DNA of 64,000 nucleotides from Glycine soja (GCF_004193775.1 NC_041005.1:4776501-4840500), one strand, 5' to 3'. Numbered from the stretch's first letter, positions 1-12,997 are shown. Notes: generated by a model not told the origin, from the sequence alone. Numbers and translations: made by a program.

Positions 1-3000
1 CCAAAACACAATCACTGCTCCTTTTCTTGTTTTTATTTATAGAAACGAACACTTTTCTCTAATGTTTACGCACAACAATGGAATTAGGGGACCATTGAGT
101 GGATCCAATTTGTTTCCAGGTCTGAGCAAGCACAATCAGCTGTGGGAGCGAACTTTTTTCTGAATAAAGTGATTCAATATATAGGCTCTCTTTCATTTGA
201 ACTGACCTAAATTAATTATATGCATACGAAGAATATATTTGTTTTAGTAAGTGTTGTTTCATCTGAAGTAAAACAGTCACAAGAAAAAAATTTAAAATCA
301 ATCAAACTTTTTTTTATATATATAAATTATAATAAGCTTGTACGAGTATATCTTAACCTTAAGTTTGGGTCAAATTGCTTTCCCTCGCGCAGCTTGATTC
401 CCAAAAACAAAATTAATTGGATTATTATTAAATCCAAATCATGGTTAAGTTCGTTCATGTGTATGGTCAATCTTTAGCTCCAAGTTGCAGTTATAATTGT
501 TTTTGTACATATCGTGCCTTTTAAAACATAGGAAAAATATTGTGCCTTTTAAAGCATGGGAAAAACAGAATTAACTGAGAATGATATTAGCATTGTCCTA
601 TGTTTTGACAACGATAGACACAAGTCTGATCAATTATATGCGCTTTCATGCACAGGGTTAGGACAAAGGGAAAGTTTACTAGTTTATGCATGAAAAACCG
701 GAGTGGTGTTTTCCACTACATATATGATATATTCATTAGGAATAATATAGTCTGTCTAAGATTCAACTTATGAAATTTGTGTTTTAAACAGCTCAGCCAA
801 GTTTGATATGTGAAATAAATGATTTTTTTTTTAATTTGTATTTATTCTCTAGAAGTCAGCAAATAAACGGATCAGTACGCGGCTCAAATAATAATTTGGA
901 AAAAAATATTTTTTTAAAAGTGAAAAATATGTAAAATTAGAAGAAAAATCTTCGTGGATTTGAATCCTTTCCATGCCCCTAATATCCATTAGTTTCTTCT
1001 CCAGCAAAATCTTCGTGTTAAGTTGTTATGTATAGTCTCTCGATTGGTACCAGGTAGCTAATCGTGACCATCTGCACGTTCCTATTGCAAATAAACAGTT
1101 ATTTAATTGAATTTAATTTAAATATATTGATGCATTTTAATCATACACAATCATTTTATTAACTTTAATCATACTTATATTAAAAGTCAACATGATTCCA
1201 GATTAATTGACTGTAAAACTTAAACTCTTTTGAATTAAATACTTGATATAATGGAAATATAAGATTGATTTAATCATGAAGGGAGATGAGAGAGGAAAAG
1301 AAGTAATAAATTTGAATTATTTCATTAAGAAAAACTAACAACTGATATTTGTAAATAAAAAAAAAAAAAAACTGATCTAATGTTTAAGAAGGCCTCAAGA
1401 CTTTCAAGTGAACCTAGCAAAAGTGGATGTAACTTGAGTTGGGGGGATATTCGGAAATTGATAAAAAAAAAAAAACACAAACTCTAATATAAAGTGATGA
1501 GTACTAATTTTTAGAATATGAGCCCAAAGCTATGTGTATATTTCGATTTTGTTTATAAGCTGTTTTAGCTACAAATTAATGCTTCCAAAGTTTGCACGAC
1601 GGGTGTAGGTTTTGTTCCCGGGATTTGTGGATGATGCCTGGTCAGTTTAACAATACTTTGGCCCCATATACTTCTTCATAGAATCATTTGCCTGTCTCTA
1701 TCGCATTATCTAACAGAAAACGAGCAAGTTGCTATTAAATTAGTGTTGTTAGATTGTTTGGTTTGCAATAAATTCAATTGTTGATGGCAAAATTAAGAAA
1801 AAGCCAGTCTCCAGCTTTTATTCATTTTATTTTAACTTGGAACTTAATGGGGATGACTAAAGAAATGTTTTATTTTTCATAGTATGCCAAATGCAAATAG
1901 CCATTCAGTTAAAATGAAATAAAATACAATAAAATAAATTTATCATTTCATTTTTTATTTAAATATTCTATTATAAAAATAATTTTTATTGAGGTTCTTA
2001 TTAAAAATATTAGTTAACAAATTAATAATAATTTTTATTAACACTGCATTAAAACTATAATAAAAATGTAATAATAATAATAATATCTTTTCAATATTTT
2101 TTCAACCTTATCTCGTTGAGACATTGGTTAACATTTTAAATTATAAACTATATTCTATACGCATGTTATTAGTTTTTTGAAAAAAAGAGCCAAAGTGTTT
2201 TTTTTTTTTATAACAAAAGCAGCCTAAATTCCCAAACAAGAAATTCTACTAAACAAAATTCAAGCAGAGTCAACCAACAAACACAGAGACTAAGAAGTTT
2301 GACAAAAATTCTACAATCAACACTAATGTTTAAGCTGTGCTTAGCTAGTTCATTTGTCACCTGATTTGCTTTGTGATAGATATGCAAAAAGGATATACGA
2401 TTGTTCTTGAGCCGACATGACTTCTAATATCTCTCACCACATTATAACAAAAATGTGTAGAAGCATCAAGCATACCCATCTAAAATTACAGCCAAAATTA
2501 GCACCCATGATAATCTCATTGGTATGATGACTAAGGCACTACTTCCTGTAGCTAAGTTTGAAAATTGTTTAGACTTGATTTGTGTTCACGGCTGAGTTTA
2601 TTCCTTGGGCCTTTTTTTTTCTTTTTTCAATTTTTTTTTGTGATGATTGCTTTTGTTTTCTTACATTTTAGAAGTAATTTTAATTTAATTTATTTTGTAA
2701 AAAATAATTAATAAAAGGAAAATTTTATCTTAACCTTATAAAAAATCAAGATACACTTTTAAATTTTAATTTAAAACTTATAATAAGGATTTTAAGCAAA
2801 ATTAATAGAAAGTAGAAATATATTTGACAGGACACTTCATATGTTAAAAAAAAGAATAAAAAATATATGTATAATAAAATTTATGATGATGTAATAAAAA
2901 AATAAAAAATATTGGTTTGATGTATGATTATTTTAATTAGAGGTGATGAAAAAAGTACATCCATTATGGGAAGCATCACCCACGTCACTTGGGAAATGGC

Positions 3001-3050
3001 GGGGAACAGCAACGGCTTCGTCTGGATTTTAAAAAACTCAGTGTCCCCAT
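1..3050. other. Intergenic, no gene recognised
   Basis: AT-rich sequence with many homopolymer A and T runs. Short open frames exist on both strands, but none has recognisable protein motifs, splice structure or a codon pattern that differs from the background. Nothing at the left edge could be assigned to an upstream gene. Functional promoter elements for the downstream histidine kinase gene may lie in the last few hundred bases, but no TATA box or other decisive site was identified. Confidence 0.6.
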
Positions 3051-3059
3051 ACACATCCA

Positions 3060-4274
3060 TTTTCTCTCTCTACGGTTGAATCCATTTTTGGGGCGAGAGA
3101 AAAAGAAGAACAACATCACAAAATATTCTACTAGTATATGATTGCTTAATTAACACCTGAGACTTTGTTTTTTGCAGAGGAAAGAAAACTCTCGACCTTG
3201 AAAGGTAACATAGCATTGTTGCCTCACAAGACACAGGAAAGAAACACAACCACAATTAAGAAATCCAAACATTTCTCCATCATTTTGCACCCCCTATTGC
3301 ACATACCTATCTGGAATTCCTTTTTTATCAATTTTCTTATTAAAGTTTGTTCCTTTGTACCTCACATATTTATAAACTCATGCTGTCCTCTCCATATGCT
3401 AATTACTCCTCTATCCTCTCTAGTGATCAGCTACTTTTCTTGTGATGCATTTGAATCCTCAGTGGAAGAGATTCTTCTCAGAGTTTGATTCTCCCATTTA
3501 ATTTCTGAGGTGGGCTGCAAATGACCCTTCTTTTCTTTTTTGGATACAATGATGCAAATGATCTTTTAAACTTAGAGTTAGTTATTTTTATCCCTTTCAT
3601 ATCAATTTACTTTATCTGTCCTGGACACTGAGTTCTGTTATTCTATGTGTATTCCAATGCAGTTTGTCTGGAAAAACCATAAGTTCTTTTAAGAGAAGAA
3701 AATAACAAGGTAAAATGAATTGAATTTTTATAAATTAAAATTAATCTATGCATTCCATTTTTTTTGAAGAAGTTAGATGAAAGAACTTTTATATGAGTTA
3801 AGCATATAAGTTGATTTTAACTTACGAGATAAACTTAATTTATTGTAGCTTATGAGAGAAATTCAATTCATTTAGGATAATTTGTTTAAGCTTATTTGTT
3901 AAAATAAATGTTTATTTTAATGATATAAGCGCTTAAAAAAACAACTTTCTGTTTTTTCAATGTGTTTGTCTAAATTGCTTATGCTTAAAAAAATAATTTG
4001 AGTTATTTTAAGAAATAAATCTTCAATCTTCTTTTAAAAAAACTCTTCTTTTAAAGTTATTTTTTTAAAAGCTTAAGCAAACTCACTTTATCTTCTATCT
4101 TCTGTAAGTGCACATGGAGAAATTTATTCAACCAGCACTTTAGTACCTAACTTATGTGAGACTGATCTTCTCCTAACATATTGCAGTGCTTTGGCTTCCA
4201 TCCGAATGTGCTGTTTGCAGGCTCTTATGATGCAAAAGGTCATAGTGATATATTAAACTTGGACTAGTACTTTC
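3060..4274 (+). promoter_or_regulatory. Probable 5' leader of the histidine kinase gene, with intron(s)
   Basis: The stretch just before the kinase ATG contains two good splice acceptors, ending at 4186 (attgcag) and 4220 (gtttgcag). This suggests that the transcript begins further upstream and loses a leader intron. A CT-rich tract near 3060-3070 and a possible small exon at 3178-3204 (acceptor tttgcag before it, donor ggtaac after it) are candidates for the first leader exons. Positions 3715-4100 are AT-rich with repeated cttaag/aagctta-like motifs resembling decayed MITE sequence. All of this is inference from splice-site patterns; no transcript evidence is available. Confidence 0.35.
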
Positions 4275-7200
4275 ATGCTCCTCGAGATGGAGAATGATTG
4301 TATAAAGGACATGGACATTGAGGTCGTTCCTTCAATGTGGCCTGAAGATATTGGAATGGAGGTTGGGAAGCAATTTAACATAGAAAAGCCTGGAAGGGAC
4401 CAAGACATGTTAGAGGAGGTTACAATCATAGAGGAGCCAACTATAGTTGATTTCAAGCGCCTCATGGAGCTTACAAATTTTACAGAAAAGGGCTCTTCTC
4501 AGTTGGCCTACCTAATGAAACAATGGGAGTACAAACAGGCCAATGTTGTGCGTCTCCTCAGGGAAGAACTTGACAATCTAAGCAAGCAAAGGCAGGATGT
4601 TGAGCTCAGGAAGTTGGAGATATTGGAAGAGCATCGATTCGAGGAAGAACGACATGGGGCAGATAAACGTCCAGTTTCTATATTGGATGATGTTTATGAT
4701 GGTATATGGCAAGACATACCTTGCAGGAGAAGTGATGTTGTGGTTGAAAACAAGAGGAGTGAGATTGATGCTGAGTATGACACTGTCATGTGCTGGAAAC
4801 AGCGAGCGTTGCATTCAGAGAAGCAGCTGGAGGCAAGTATCCAAAGAGAACAGATACTCGAAGAAAAGTTGCAAGAAAGAATAGCAAACATTGAAAGGCA
4901 GTCCTCACCTGTGGAAGAACTCTCCCAGATACTGAAGAGGGCAGATAATTTCTTGCATTTTATACTCCAAAATGCACCTATTGTTATTGGCCATCAGGTA
5001 TATCACTGAGTATATTGAGTTTTTCTTGTAGAATAATCTTAGCATATTATATGACTTGAAATTGATAGTGAGATTTTGAGTACTCTTTTGACTTTTGAGT
5101 AGTAACAAGCATGTAGTTACTGCTTGCCATAGTGAGCTCTTTTAATCTGCTTGATATTTTTCTTCCAGGACAAAGAATTGCGCTATTGCTTTATCTATAA
5201 TCATTTTCCAAGTTTACAAGAGGAGGTAATGATTGCTGTTGAAACTCTTGTTGCAAGCTATATGGTTAATGCTGCATCAATTTGTTTTATTCTAATTGTT
5301 TTCTATTAAAAGCTTCCGAAAACTCAGAAGAAGCTTGTTTCCTCTCTTTTAGTTCTTTTGCAAGGGATTTTTAAGCAAGCTGAAATATCTTAGCTCCTTA
5401 ACTTATTCATCTTTTTCAGGACATCATCGGAAAAACCGATGTTGAAATATTCACGGGAGCTGGTGTTAAGGAAGCTCAAGAGTTTAAGAGAGAGGTTTTG
5501 GAAAAAGGATTACCTGCAAAAAGGGAAATCACTTTTGAGACAGAACTATTTGGGTCAAAGACATTTTTGATATATGTAGAACCTGTGTTTAGCAAAGCAG
5601 GGGAGACAATAGGAATAAATTACATGGGAATGGATATAACAGATCAGGTAAATGTTGTTGTCCTTTTTTTTTAACTGAGTCAAACGACGTCATGTGATTC
5701 ATGTAGCTAATCTCAATTAGTTGGATAAGGTTTTGTTGTTATTGTTGTGGCCGTCGTACTTGCATTCATAAAGAGAATATCTATATTTCTTAATAAAATG
5801 CAGGTGAGAAAAAGAGAAAGGATGGCAAAGATTCGGGAAGAGATTGCTGTTCAGAAAGCCAAGGAAACAGAACTGAATAAAACCATTCACATTACAGGTT
5901 CAATCACTCAGTCAAATCTCATTTATCAAATTTACTTCAATTTGTTTTTACAGTAAGAAAGCTTATTATGTTTCCCTCCTCCTTTAATAGAGGAAACTAT
6001 GCGAGCAAAACAAATGCTGGCAACAATGTCTCATGAGATAAGATCTCCATTGTCTGGGGTTGTTAGCATGGCTGAAATTCTTTCTAACACGAAACTCGAT
6101 TGGGAGCAAAGACAACTCCTGGATGTCATGCTATCTTCTGGAGATTTGGTTCTTCAACTTATAAATGACATACTCGATCTTTCCAAGGTTGAGTCAGGTT
6201 GGAAATCTATCCTTGTTTTGTTTCTTACTAATGAGATATAACATGTGAATAATATAAAGAATAATGTTAATCATTTGGAGAGCAACTTGGAAGTTGCTTA
6301 TGAATTATGATTAAGACAAAAAAGTTCTTTAGATTTTTCATTTTAGATGCCGATATTACACAATCTCCAAAATCCTGTTTCTATGTAGGAGTGATGAAAT
6401 TGGAAGCTACAAAGTTCAGGCCAAGAGAGGTAGTCAGGCATGTACTCCAGATCGCTGCGGCCTCATTGCAAAAAATACTAACCTTAGAAGGACATGTAGC
6501 AGATGATGTGCCTATTGAGGTGGGGACTTAGTAATATTTGCATCCTATGCAGTCGCATATTTAGCATCGTTATTGTCCTTAAATACTGGAGAATGTCATC
6601 TGATTAGTGCTAACTATTTGCACTTCATCTGCTTCATGCATAACTGCAGGTCATTGGTGATGTTTTAAGAATGCGGCAAATTCTCACAAATTTAATTAGG
6701 TACTGAGCTTCACGTGATTGGCTAGTCTTATTTCCAATTAGTTTGTCACATAAATGATGCATTTTTTCATTTCCATTTATTCTTTTGAGGGAGCAGTGCT
6801 CTCTTCTGTACTTGGCTGCACATAATATATAACAGGAAAACAAAAAATTTAGAAAGAAAGTAGTTCTGTTGCTCAACATTTATTATTGCTAATATTTTGC
6901 AGCAATGCCATCAAGTTCACCCATGAAGGCAAAGTTGGAATAAATCTTTATGTTGTGTCAGAGCCTACTTTTGCAAAAGCAGAATGCATCCAAAAGATGA
7001 CTTCAAGCCATTCAACTATTTCAGTGAATGGTGTAAAGGAAGAGAAATATCTCTCAAAACCTCAAAGTGACAGTGATAGAAATCTTCTTGATGGTTGTCA
7101 AAAACATGATGACCATCCCAGCCAAAACCATGCATTCCATGAAGAATGTAGATCTCCTGTCAAAAGTGAATGCTCAATGAATGGAGACACTGAGGAGCAA

Positions 7201-9368
7201 CCTAATTCAGCTGAAACAACAGTGTGGATACGTTGTGATGTATATGACACAGGCATAGGAATACCAGGTATATACTATATAGTGAACTTCATCTTTTATT
7301 CATCACAACCCTGATCTCTATTCTTCTGTCTGTTTTAGAATTCTATTTTGCATTCACCAGTGTGATTTTTCTTACAGAAAAAAAGTACTCATCAGATGAA
7401 TATTTTTTCCATGTTGTAATGCGACAGAAGATGCTATACCAACCTTGTTTAAAAGGTACATGCAAGTCAGTGCAGACCACACTCGAAAGTATGGTGGTAC
7501 AGGGCTAGGACTAGCAATATGCAAACAACTGGTAAATTGAAAATCACATTTCATTTGTTTTCTTAACTAGCTAAATTGCTAATGTTTCTTTGCACTTGGA
7601 ATAGGTTGAGTTGATGGGGGGTCAACTAACAGTTTCTAGCAAAGAACACTATGGTTCTACTTTCACTTTCATACTTCCATACAAGGTTTCAATCGCTTGT
7701 GATCATTCTGATGATCTGGATGAGCTCTCTGACGTGGAGAATAATGATGCTGCATCTGATGATACAATAGAGAGTTTCTTCCAATTCCAACCACGCACTT
7801 TGGGCTCTCTTTTCTCATCTAATGGATCTAGCAGGACACATAAGTTATTAACACACAAAATTGGCTACACCAGCTCACATAAGCTTGGTGGATTTTCTGA
7901 GAGTTTGTATTCATTCCCCTCCAATGATATCATGTCAAAAGGGACATGTTCAGCTGATGATGCATCTTCTGTGGTTGAGGTTCCAGAGATGTCTGAATCG
8001 GCTAGTTCATCTGGTCACAGCCAAAAAACTAAGTCAAATGGAGAAATGTCTGAAGCAAAGTCAAATGAACTACAACAAACAACATGTCAGGGTCATGGGA
8101 AGACAAACACAACTTTCCAATGCGTTACAAACAGCAGTGTATCTGAAGTAACCAAATCCACAATAATACCTAAGATCCTTCTTGTTGAAGATAACAAGAT
8201 TAATGTCATGGTGACACAGTCCATGATGAAACAATTAGGCCATAGCATAGATGTTGTGAACAATGGAGTGGAAGCCGTACGTGCAGTTCAGCGTCACACT
8301 TATGACCTGATTCTGATGGTAATTTCTAGAGATCTCAGAATAGTATCTTGTGGCAATTTTGCCATACAAATCTAAGCTTGATATAAGTTTTACTATGTAC
8401 TAATCATTTGCTGCTTGCACTTCGCAGGATGTCTGCATGCCAGTTATGAATGGTCTTCAGGCAACAAAACTGATTCGGACTTTTGAGGAAACAGGCAATT
8501 GGGATGCTGCAAGAAATGCTGGAATCGAGCAAAGTGTACAAGATCCAGATTGTGAATGTTCTGTACCATCTACAAAGCGGATCCCCATTGTTGCGGTACG
8601 TACTTACTACTTAGTCTCCTGTTTCCCTCTAGTGTGACTACTCTATCTAGACTAGAAGAACCCCGAACATGCATGTTAACTTCTATAAATATATCAGCAA
8701 AAGGATGGGTAGCAACACATTTTCTAGCATCCTCTTTACTGTTGGTTAGAATTTATTAACTCCAAAATCATGAGTTTGACTCATTAAATAAGAAATGTGA
8801 CCAACAAAATTGTAATTTTTAATAAATTTCAGCGAATAGTAAAAAGTATGTTCAAAAGAGAGTACAAGTATCAGAGACTGTCTTGTACTTGTTTGTATTT
8901 CACTATTTCTCATTTCAGCAAATAACTTCTATGTGTAAGTTGTATATTCAAATAATTAAACAGGTATTAGACTATTATAAAATTATTTCCATCCTTTATA
9001 GTTTGTTCAGAAGCCTTGATTTTCCTGCTTGTACAATTTTTGCAAATAAGTTCCTTTGTGCTAAACTGCTAATTCAAATTCTGCTAGTAACCCAATAGCT
9101 GTTTTTGCTCAAAACTAATGCTAGCTAAACAATCTTTTGGCTGATTTCAATTTAATATTGAAATAATTTTCCTCTTCTTCAAAATTAATTTTTGAGAAGT
9201 AGATGATCATTGTCTAAATATCTCATCTTAATGCAGATGACAGCAAATGCTTTGTCAGAGAGTGCTGAAGAGTGTTTTGCAAATGGTATGGACTCGTTTG
9301 TGTCAAAACCTGTGGCATTCCAAAAACTGAAAGAATGTATTGAACAATACCTTGTAAATTTCAGCTAG
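4275..9368 (+). CDS. HK5: Cytosolic hybrid histidine kinase, AHK5/CKI2 type
   Basis: Twelve coding exons: 4275-4997, 5169-5225, 5420-5647, 5804-5897, 5991-6197, 6389-6519, 6650-6699, 6903-7267, 7428-7531, 7605-8318, 8428-8595, 9237-9368. All borders are GT/AG and phases match, giving 990 aa. Order of parts: acidic coiled-coil N-terminus (about 1-225), PAS-like region (about 230-335), HisKA with the [10 protein letters not shown] box (phospho-His H382), ATPase domain with N box (NAIKFTHEG, from 498), G1 (DTGIGIP, 612-618) and G2 (GGTGLGLA, 641-), a Ser-rich linker, then a receiver with acidic pair E848/D849, phospho-Asp D892 and Lys 971. There is no membrane segment, as in Arabidopsis AHK5, whose sequence this follows closely from the first residues to the last. 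The family feeds His-to-Asp phosphorelays; AHK5 is linked to H2O2, ABA/ethylene and stomatal or root responses. The start chosen matches the AHK5 N-terminus. An Asn/Ser-rich insert between N and G1 boxes is longer than I recall for Arabidopsis. Confidence 0.95.
5674..5749 (+). mobile_element. Au-type SINE 3' part in kinase intron 3
   Basis: The segment runs from a gagtcaaacgacgtcatg-like start through a decayed form of the Au SINE tail (consensus about cccacctagtgggataagg) and ends in a run of ttgttgtt units. The ending of TTG repeats after ataaggttttg is the usual 3' tail of this plant SINE family. Only the 3' portion is evident; the tRNA-related head with A and B boxes was not recognised. 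It sits in the intron between 5647 and 5804, only about 55 bases from the next acceptor. Confidence 0.6.
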
Positions 9369-11199
9369 TGTATAAAAGAAGACCATAAAGAATATATTAA
9401 AGCCTAGGAAAGTTTTGTAATGAATGCATAATGTTCTCCAACTTTGTTATTGCCTACCAGCTTAATTAGGTTGTATAGATCTACAATATTCTTTTCATCT
9501 CCTAAAAATTTTCTGTAGTTATGAAGGGAGTGCAGGAATCTCTTCTAATAATTATTAACTAGGTGCCTCGGATTATATAATGATTAGTTATTTGTATACT
9601 AATTACTAATATAAGAATGATATACAAAATTTAGGAGACATTTTTAAAAGTAAAAATGTTATTTTGGCCTATCATATAAATACGTAAGCTAAAAATGACA
9701 ATACATATTTGATTAAGTTTATAAGAACATATAATCTTTTTATGAATATTTTTTAACTTATTTTAATAAATTTTATAGTGAAACTTATCAAACTTAATTA
9801 CAACAATTTAACTTATTATCTTTAGTACTTCACGTATAAGCTAAGCTATTAAATATAACCGATAACTTAAATTTATTTAATTGACATTTATCATTAAAAT
9901 AATTTATAATTTAATTTTTAAAAATTTAAAAATAAGAATTAAAAAGTATATTATTTTTTATTTTAATTTTCATAACTATTTTTTTATAATTAAACCATTT
10001 TTATATTTTACTTATATTTAAAATATTTGTGCAATACATAAAAGTTTAACATACTTTAAATTAAAGTATGTTCTATTGTACATTAATTAGAAAAATGATA
10101 TTATTCTTTTTTTAGCTCCAATTTCTGCCTCTTAGCTCAAAGAATGGTATTATTCTTTATCTCTATATATTTTTCCAATAAGTATAATATCTTTTAGGCG
10201 AACACTATATTCTATTTATTTTTCTTCCTTCTCATTACCTGTCATTTAATTATGATTTTCAATTTAATTCTTAATATTTTTTTATTTTTTTATTTACACA
10301 CTATATATATATATATATATATAATTATTACATTATATATTTGCTTTTTCTTTATTGTAAAATAAAGATAAAATACATACTGTATTATAAAATATACATT
10401 TTCTTGTTTTATTATTTTTAAAAATATTGTCTGAGTACTATACTGGCAAGGAAGAACAAGAAGACATAAGAAAGAAAAAAAAAATTATCTATTTACATGA
10501 TACATTTTGACAGAACCCACTTAGATTCTCCTTTGTTTTATTTTGGATAGTATACCTGCATTTTCACAAGTTTCTTTATTTTATATTTGTTTATATTTGA
10601 ACTTGAACTCAATTAATTAGTATAAATAAAATACTGTAATTCAATAGTTCAGAATTCTTTTATTCTTTAACTTTTTTTGTTAATAAGATTAAAGAATAAA
10701 AGATAAAAAAAAAATAGAAGCATACTACAAATCCATTTTCGAAACTTATCTTATATATCTCCTCACAAAAACTTCATTTTTTTGAAACTTTTTTAGACTA
10801 AAGGGTTCTTAAGAGCAGCTTCCCTTGCCTCAATCCCTATTAGTTAGTCGGGGACTGGTTCTTCCCTCGATATTACGCTCTCTTTTTTTTATTTCACGAG
10901 TGAATTTATCCGCTACTAGCTGTACAGGTCAAGGAAAGTGAAATTGCACCAACACTTCCAAGGGAGCTATTTTAATTGAAAAATTCCCTTAGGTCGTCAC
11001 TAGGTTAAGGACGGACACTATGATTAACTTAAGTATAGTCCAAGTTGCAATCAATAATTAAAATCGAAGCTGACTCTTCCCAATGTGGTCCTTGCACATA
11101 TCATTGTTAATTAACATCAATATTCATGAATAGCCAATAACATCCCCCAACTTGAATCTGTTAGAACAGTAGTAACAAAAATTTTCAATTTGGATATCA
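9369..11199. other. Intergenic between kinase and ankyrin genes
   Basis: The first 100-200 bases are probably the kinase 3' untranslated region. The rest is AT-rich, including a (TA)n run at 10302-10323. The last few hundred bases (about 10800-11190) are of more normal composition and may include 3' untranslated sequence of the ankyrin gene, which reads toward this region. No protein-coding gene was recognised. Confidence 0.5.
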
Positions 11200-12997
11200 T
11201 TACCATCTGTTTCCTCCTGAAAACTTGAACGTGTCTTTCTGTTTATGACCGTATCCTTTAAGTTTTTTGGCTAACCTAATGTATATCCAACTTCCCCAAC
11301 AGTAAAATACTATAAATATGCATGGCATAACCACAGTGGCAGTGTTTAACCTGAGACTGGGTGATATCACCATCATGGAGAACACGTAGCACCCAGTAAA
11401 GATAGAAAGTGGGAAAGTCACTATAACGCTTATGCGCCCTCGTGGCATTAGCAAACATATCATCAAAATTGATAGATAAAAGGACAAGGTATTGAAGGAC
11501 CAGAACCAGAAGAAGGTTTGCATTTTCATCACCACTTTTCCTACAATTTCTGGGGTTGCGTAGTCACGGGGATGCAATGATGCGCTAGTCTTCTTTGAGG
11601 TTGTGACCCTACTACCCTCACCTTGGTAAACTCCACCTGGGGGGCTAATTACTGCCCCGTATGTGCTTGTTACGAAGAGAATAGCAACCACCAACAAAGC
11701 ATTGCGTGTGTCGATTGATATTCTCTTTCTGAGCCGAGTAACGAAGATTGCTATTCTCTCATTGAATGTGATTTTTGCTCTTAGCTCTTCTTCTAGGAGT
11801 GGAGCATTAGCTAGTGAGAAGCCACGTAAAGCTCCTCCTCTAACTAACTCATCTCTGATCTCTGCACTTTGAGCCGTAGTTTGATTAATCTCCACCATGT
11901 CCAACGCTGTTGAGTCCTCAAAATTCTTCGCATTTTTGTTTATGTTGCTGTCTATCAACAACCCAACTGCCTGTACAAAGAACATCAAAAGCACAACATT
12001 GAAATTAAACTATGGTTTTTTTGGTTCATATTAACCTATGATTAAATAAATTAACATTAGAATAAGCAAGATCTTGCATTTAAACATTGTGGACGAAAAA
12101 AAAAATATGACTAAAAAAAAAACTCACTAAAATTGGTCACTCAAATTTTTCAAAAAAAATTAATTATCAACAAAAATGAGATACGCTTTGCAACATATGA
12201 TGGTAACATGAGAAAAATAAAGCTTATAGAAAGGGTCATTAAAGCTAATGTTGTAAACCCAAATGAACTCCATGATAAAGTCTTATAAAAACATTTTCTT
12301 CTTTGTTTTCCACAAGTCTTCTCTTTTGAGGCAATGAAAAAAGAAAAACGCCTTTTGTTCTTTTAAGTAAAACAAAAGAATTGAAGGATATGCCTCATGC
12401 CTGTGTGACGCCTTTGAGAACTGAAAGGTGAAGAACGGTGTTGCCTGCTTCATCTTGCCAATTTAAAACTCTTTTTTCCCGGTCCTGAGCATGTCTTTGG
12501 CAGTTTCTCTGAAGCCATCCAACCAAGACCTCCAAAGCCCGAAACTGATTATATTTCACAGCAATATGCAACGCAGTCTCACTTCGAACAGTCACATCTT
12601 CAATGGAACCAGGACAAGCCGACAAGAACTTGGCCACAAGATCAGTTCTCCCGGTTTGAGTTGCAATATGCAAAGGAGTGAGACCCTCCCTCCCTTTGAC
12701 TCTAACAAGGTCTTTGTTGATGTCCACAAAGCGACACACCATTCTGTAATGCTTGTTCTGCAAAGCAAGGTGCATGGGGCTAAGGCCACACGGATTCAGC
12801 TTCCATGCAAATGAAGGCTTGAGTCTCATGATCTCAGTGGCGAAACTTGCATGGCCAGCAGCAGCTGCAACATGCAAAGGTGTATCAACAAATGGCATGA
12901 AATCTGTTTGCTCCAACACATATGGTTGCATCTGAATTAATTTGTAGAGCAAGTCTATGTCACCGACTTGCGCAGCTGAAATTAATGAGTCGTTCAT
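11200..12997 (-). CDS. Ankyrin-repeat, PGG-domain membrane protein (BDA1/ITN1-like)
   Basis: Two exons on the minus strand: 12997-12401 (199 codons) and 11970-11200, giving 455 aa. At least five ankyrin repeats fill residues 1-225; their cores read TPLHVAAAAGH, SPMHLALQNKH, TPLHIATQTGR, TALHIAVKYNQ and TVLHLSVLKGV. A PGG domain follows (about 287-312, with RNALLVVAILFVTSTY and SPPGG), then three more hydrophobic segments, so four membrane spans are likely. Arabidopsis relatives include BDA1/SNC2-pathway immunity and ITN1 salt tolerance proteins; a membrane-anchored signalling role is inferred from family only. The last ankyrin repeat is split by the 430-base intron, and keeping the repeat intact needs a GC donor (CAG then GCATGA) instead of GT. 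A GT donor nine bases earlier would stay in frame but delete three repeat residues. The gene lies tail to tail with the histidine kinase. Confidence 0.9.

Noticed and set aside
3165..3488. 107-codon open frame before the histidine kinase
   Set aside because: No recognisable domain, composition like the surrounding AT-rich DNA, and better explained as leader or promoter sequence.
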